Shown in pieces: positions 23,282 through 25,161 of a stretch of DNA of 25,161 nucleotides. A program made the position numbers and the translations under genes. How positions within the stretch are numbered: position 1 is the stretch's first letter; every line of letters begins with the position of its first letter. The stretch is from Bacteroidota bacterium (GTDB lineage Bacteria; Bacteroidota; Bacteroidia; Chitinophagales; Chitinophagaceae). The stretch is taken from NCBI GenBank assembly GCA_023415275.1, contig JAEZLJ010000063.1, positions 1-25,161 on the forward strand, written 5' to 3'. The notes below the pieces were generated by a model that made no database searches, was not told the origin of the DNA, and saw only the letters and a program-made list of their open reading frames with translations.

Positions 23282-23701
23282 ATGGCAGTTCAGGAAAAAT
23301 ATGCAGAGCTAATCAATGCTGCAAAAAGCGCAGGGGTAACCAACCTTCAGGTTAGAGAAGAGAATAATGTTCTCTATATTGATGGACAAGCTCCCAGCGG
23401 CCAGGTAAAAGATAATCTTTGGAATATATACAACAAGCTGGATCCTGATTTCCGTTCCGGCGATGTGGTGCTTGATGTAAATGTAGCAGAAGCAGCTGCG
23501 GGATCAAAGGCCAAGGTCATTACAGAGTCATCAAATCTTAATATACGTAAAGGTCCTGGCACAGACCAGCCAATAGTGGGTAAGGCCGCCCATAACGAGA
23601 TTGTAACCGTGCAAAGCCAGGCAAATGACCAATGGAGCCTGATCAAAACTGATAAAGGAGTGGAAGGATATGTGTATAACCAGTACCTGCAACAAGTGTA
23701 A
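23282..23701 (+). CDS. BON-like plus bacterial SH3 domain protein, no signal peptide
   Basis: The 139-residue protein has an N-terminal BON-like domain (about 5-68: LINAAKSAGVTNLQVREENN, VLYIDGQAPSGQVKDNLWNI, VVLDVNVAEA). A C-terminal SH3b domain follows (about 80-136: SSNLNIRKGPGTDQPIVGKA with the RxGPGT motif, QWSLIKTDKGVEGYVYNQYL). No signal peptide or TM segment is seen, so it should be cytosolic, unusual for an SH3b protein. The layout is like E. coli Kbp (YgaU), a cytosolic K+-binding BON-LysM protein, with SH3b in place of LysM; the functional analogy is my inference. It ends at a strong terminator. Confidence 0.85.
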   Translation: MAVQEKYAELINAAKSAGVTNLQVREENNVLYIDGQAPSGQVKDNLWNIYNKLDPDFRSGDVVLDVNVAEAAAGSKAKVITESSNLNIRKGPGTDQPIVGKAAHNEIVTVQSQANDQWSLIKTDKGVEGYVYNQYLQQV

Positions 23702-23731
23702 AGGCAGGAACATATAAAATCTCTCACAAAA

Positions 23732-23761
23732 AAAATTGCCTTCTGTTAAGAAGGCAATTTT
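23732..23761. terminator. Bidirectional intrinsic terminator (BON/SH3 gene / gcvP)
   Basis: AAAATTGCCTTC (23732-23743) pairs over 12 bp with GAAGGCAATTTT (23750-23761) around the loop TGTTAA. A-rich sequence precedes it and T-rich sequence follows, so it can stop both converging transcripts, the SH3 gene and gcvP. Confidence 0.9.
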
Positions 23762-23781
23762 CATTTATACAAACTATGTTC

Positions 23782-25161
23782 TTACACCTGTACTGCATAC
23801 TCCTCTGTTGGAGGGCATACGCATATCAGGTTCCTGTCACCATAGGTATCGTTCACCCTTGACACTGAAGGCCAGAATTTATTCTCTTTGATCTCTTTCA
23901 GTGGGAATGCAGCCATCTCCCTTGAATAAGGTTTTTTCCATTCGTCGGAACATACTGTGAACATGGTATGCGGGGCATTGCGCAGTGGGTTGTCCTTCTT
24001 GTCTATCTGGTTTTCTTCAATCAATGCTATTTCGCGGCGAATGCTTAACAGTGAATCACAGAAACGGTCCAATTCAGCTTTATCCTCGCTTTCTGTTGGC
24101 TCTATCATGATAGTACCTGGAACAGGGAATGAAAGGGTAGGTGCATGGAAACCATAATCCATCAATCGCTTGGCTACATCTACAGCCTCGATCTCTGCCG
24201 ATTTCTTAAAAGGCCTCAAATCCACTATAAATTCATGCGCACAGGCGCCAAAATGATTAGTATAAAGAATGTCAAACTGGTCTTTTAACCTGGCCAGCAT
24301 ATAGTTGGCATTCAGGATGGCATATTCTGTCGCCATCTTCACTCCATCTTTTCCCAGCATACGTATGTAGGCATAGGAGATCAAAAGAATAGATGCAGAT
24401 CCGTATTGCGCGGCAGATACTGCATGACCGGCTTTGGCTGGTGAACCATTTTGTGCTCCATTTGCCATGGTCACATGGGCTGGAAGATATGGAGCCAAAT
24501 GTTTCTTTACACAAATTGGGCCCATACCGGGACCACCACCACCATGAGGAATGGCAAAGGTCTTATGAAGATTCAAGTGGCATACATCAGCGCCTATCAG
24601 GCCGGGGGCAGTCAAACCAACCTGGGCATTCATATTGGCACCATCCATATATACCTGTCCACCGTGCTGGTGAACAATCTTTGTGATCTCGGTTACGGTT
24701 TCTTCGTACACGCCATAAGTGGAAGGATAAGTGATCATGATACCCGCCAGGTTGGCTGCGTATTGGTCGGCCTTTACCTTCAGGTCTTCCACATCAATGT
24801 ATCCATTCTCCAGCGCTTTCACTACTACTACCTTCATTCCGCTCATTACGGCAGATGCAGGATTGGTTCCATGTGCGGAAATGGGTATCAGCATCACATC
24901 CCTATGCGCTTCACCGTTAGCTTCATGGAAGGCCTTTATAGTAAGCAGTCCCGCATATTCACCCTGTGCGCCACTGTTAGGTTGCAGGCTGCAGGCATCA
25001 AAAGCGGTGATCTCGCATAGATAGCGGCTCAATTCCTTTACAATAAAGCTGTAGCCCTGTACCTGGTCTACCGGGGCAAATGGATGCATTTTGCTCCAAT
25101 GTGTCCAGCTCAAAGGAATCATTTCACTGGCAGCATTCAGCTTCATGGTGCAGCTTCCCAG
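23782..25161 (-). CDS. gcvP: Glycine dehydrogenase (decarboxylating) P-protein, C-terminal part
   Basis: The last 460 codons (with stop) of gcvP are present; the gene continues past the right edge (upstream codons read LGSCTMKLNAASEM, the family hallmark, with no start seen). The P-protein decarboxylates glycine and loads the aminomethyl group on the H-protein lipoate; it is PLP-dependent and cytosolic. The PLP lysine is in CHLNLHKTFAIPHGGGGPGM. Other family blocks are EYAGLLTIKAFHEANGEAHR, MDGANMNAQVGLTAPGLIGA and FPVPGTIMIEPTESEDKAEL. The length fits the C-terminal half of the single-chain (about 950-aa) form, or else the separate beta subunit GcvPB. The N-terminal half is outside the window, so I cannot tell which. 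It ends near the shared terminator. Confidence 0.95.
   Translation of the reverse strand: MGSCTMKLNAASEMIPLSWTHWSKMHPFAPVDQVQGYSFIVKELSRYLCEITAFDACSLQPNSGAQGEYAGLLTIKAFHEANGEAHRDVMLIPISAHGTNPASAVMSGMKVVVVKALENGYIDVEDLKVKADQYAANLAGIMITYPSTYGVYEETVTEITKIVHQHGGQVYMDGANMNAQVGLTAPGLIGADVCHLNLHKTFAIPHGGGGPGMGPICVKKHLAPYLPAHVTMANGAQNGSPAKAGHAVSAAQYGSASILLISYAYIRMLGKDGVKMATEYAILNANYMLARLKDQFDILYTNHFGACAHEFIVDLRPFKKSAEIEAVDVAKRLMDYGFHAPTLSFPVPGTIMIEPTESEDKAELDRFCDSLLSIRREIALIEENQIDKKDNPLRNAPHTMFTVCSDEWKKPYSREMAAFPLKEIKENKFWPSVSRVNDTYGDRNLICVCPPTEEYAVQV

Noticed and set aside
24451..25020. 189-codon plus-strand open frame opposite gcvP
   Set aside because: It lies wholly inside the well-recognised P-protein gene and shows no domain.
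1..25161. Mobile elements, phage genes, CRISPR arrays, tRNA and rRNA genes
   Set aside because: I looked on both strands for transposases, integrases, spaced direct repeats and tRNA/rRNA signatures and saw none; the content is ordinary chromosomal.

Overview
The window looks like chromosomal DNA of a Bacteroidota bacterium, most likely of the Chitinophagaceae or a close relative. The proteins read as Bacteroidota versions of their families: a YebC that begins MGRIFEVRK, a YdiI-type hotdog thioesterase, a GcvP P-protein, DUF2141, DUF1579, and an acidic protein with a DVPGAEIDDANERIGEEDEE tail. Most genes lack a Shine-Dalgarno sequence, as is usual for the phylum. Base composition is moderately AT-rich and looks uniform. 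I see no phage, transposase, CRISPR array, rRNA or tRNA.

Layout. 1-286: a perfect 17-bp palindrome at the first base, a possibly structured RNA region, and a bidirectional terminator. 287-2814: yebC and an APC amino acid permease, both on the minus strand. 2975-7318: a plus-strand run of a dicarboxylate/glutamate-type symporter, a DedA membrane protein, an MFS transporter and a family 9 glycosyltransferase (LPS heptosyltransferase type). 7358-10605: a minus-strand stress and housekeeping block of MgtC-like protein, Hsp20, an acidic disordered protein, a small hypothetical and a class IV aminotransferase. 10778-11641: a DUF892 ferritin-like protein with a long basic tail. 11712-12312: a probable outer-membrane beta-barrel gene whose signal peptide lies in a different frame from its body. 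12538-15711: DoxX, DUF2141 and a penicillin-acylase-type Ntn hydrolase. 15783-16430: a DUF1579 lipoprotein. 16582-18602: a response regulator, an MpaB-like (DUF2236) protein and a VanZ-like protein. 18742-18981: a small membrane protein with a strong Shine-Dalgarno. 19289-21861: a MenI/YdiI-like thioesterase facing a membrane histidine kinase and a two-TM protein. 21975-23701: a TerB-like, BON lipoprotein and BON-like/SH3 cassette. 23782-25161: the C-terminal part of gcvP, which runs off the window.

Much of the middle and right half fits envelope and general stress physiology: Hsp20, a DUF892 ferritin-like protein, DoxX, a TerB-like protein, BON proteins, a small stress-type membrane protein, and one- and two-component regulators. 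No single large novel system is evident. The strongest leads are the double-frameshifted barrel gene, the TerB/BON/SH3 trio (with a cytosolic BON-SH3 protein that resembles Kbp/YgaU with its LysM replaced by SH3b), the DUF892 protein with a basic tail, two exceptional Shine-Dalgarno genes, and several clean inverted repeats in front of regulated-looking genes. All functional assignments are from reading the sequence; no database search was run.
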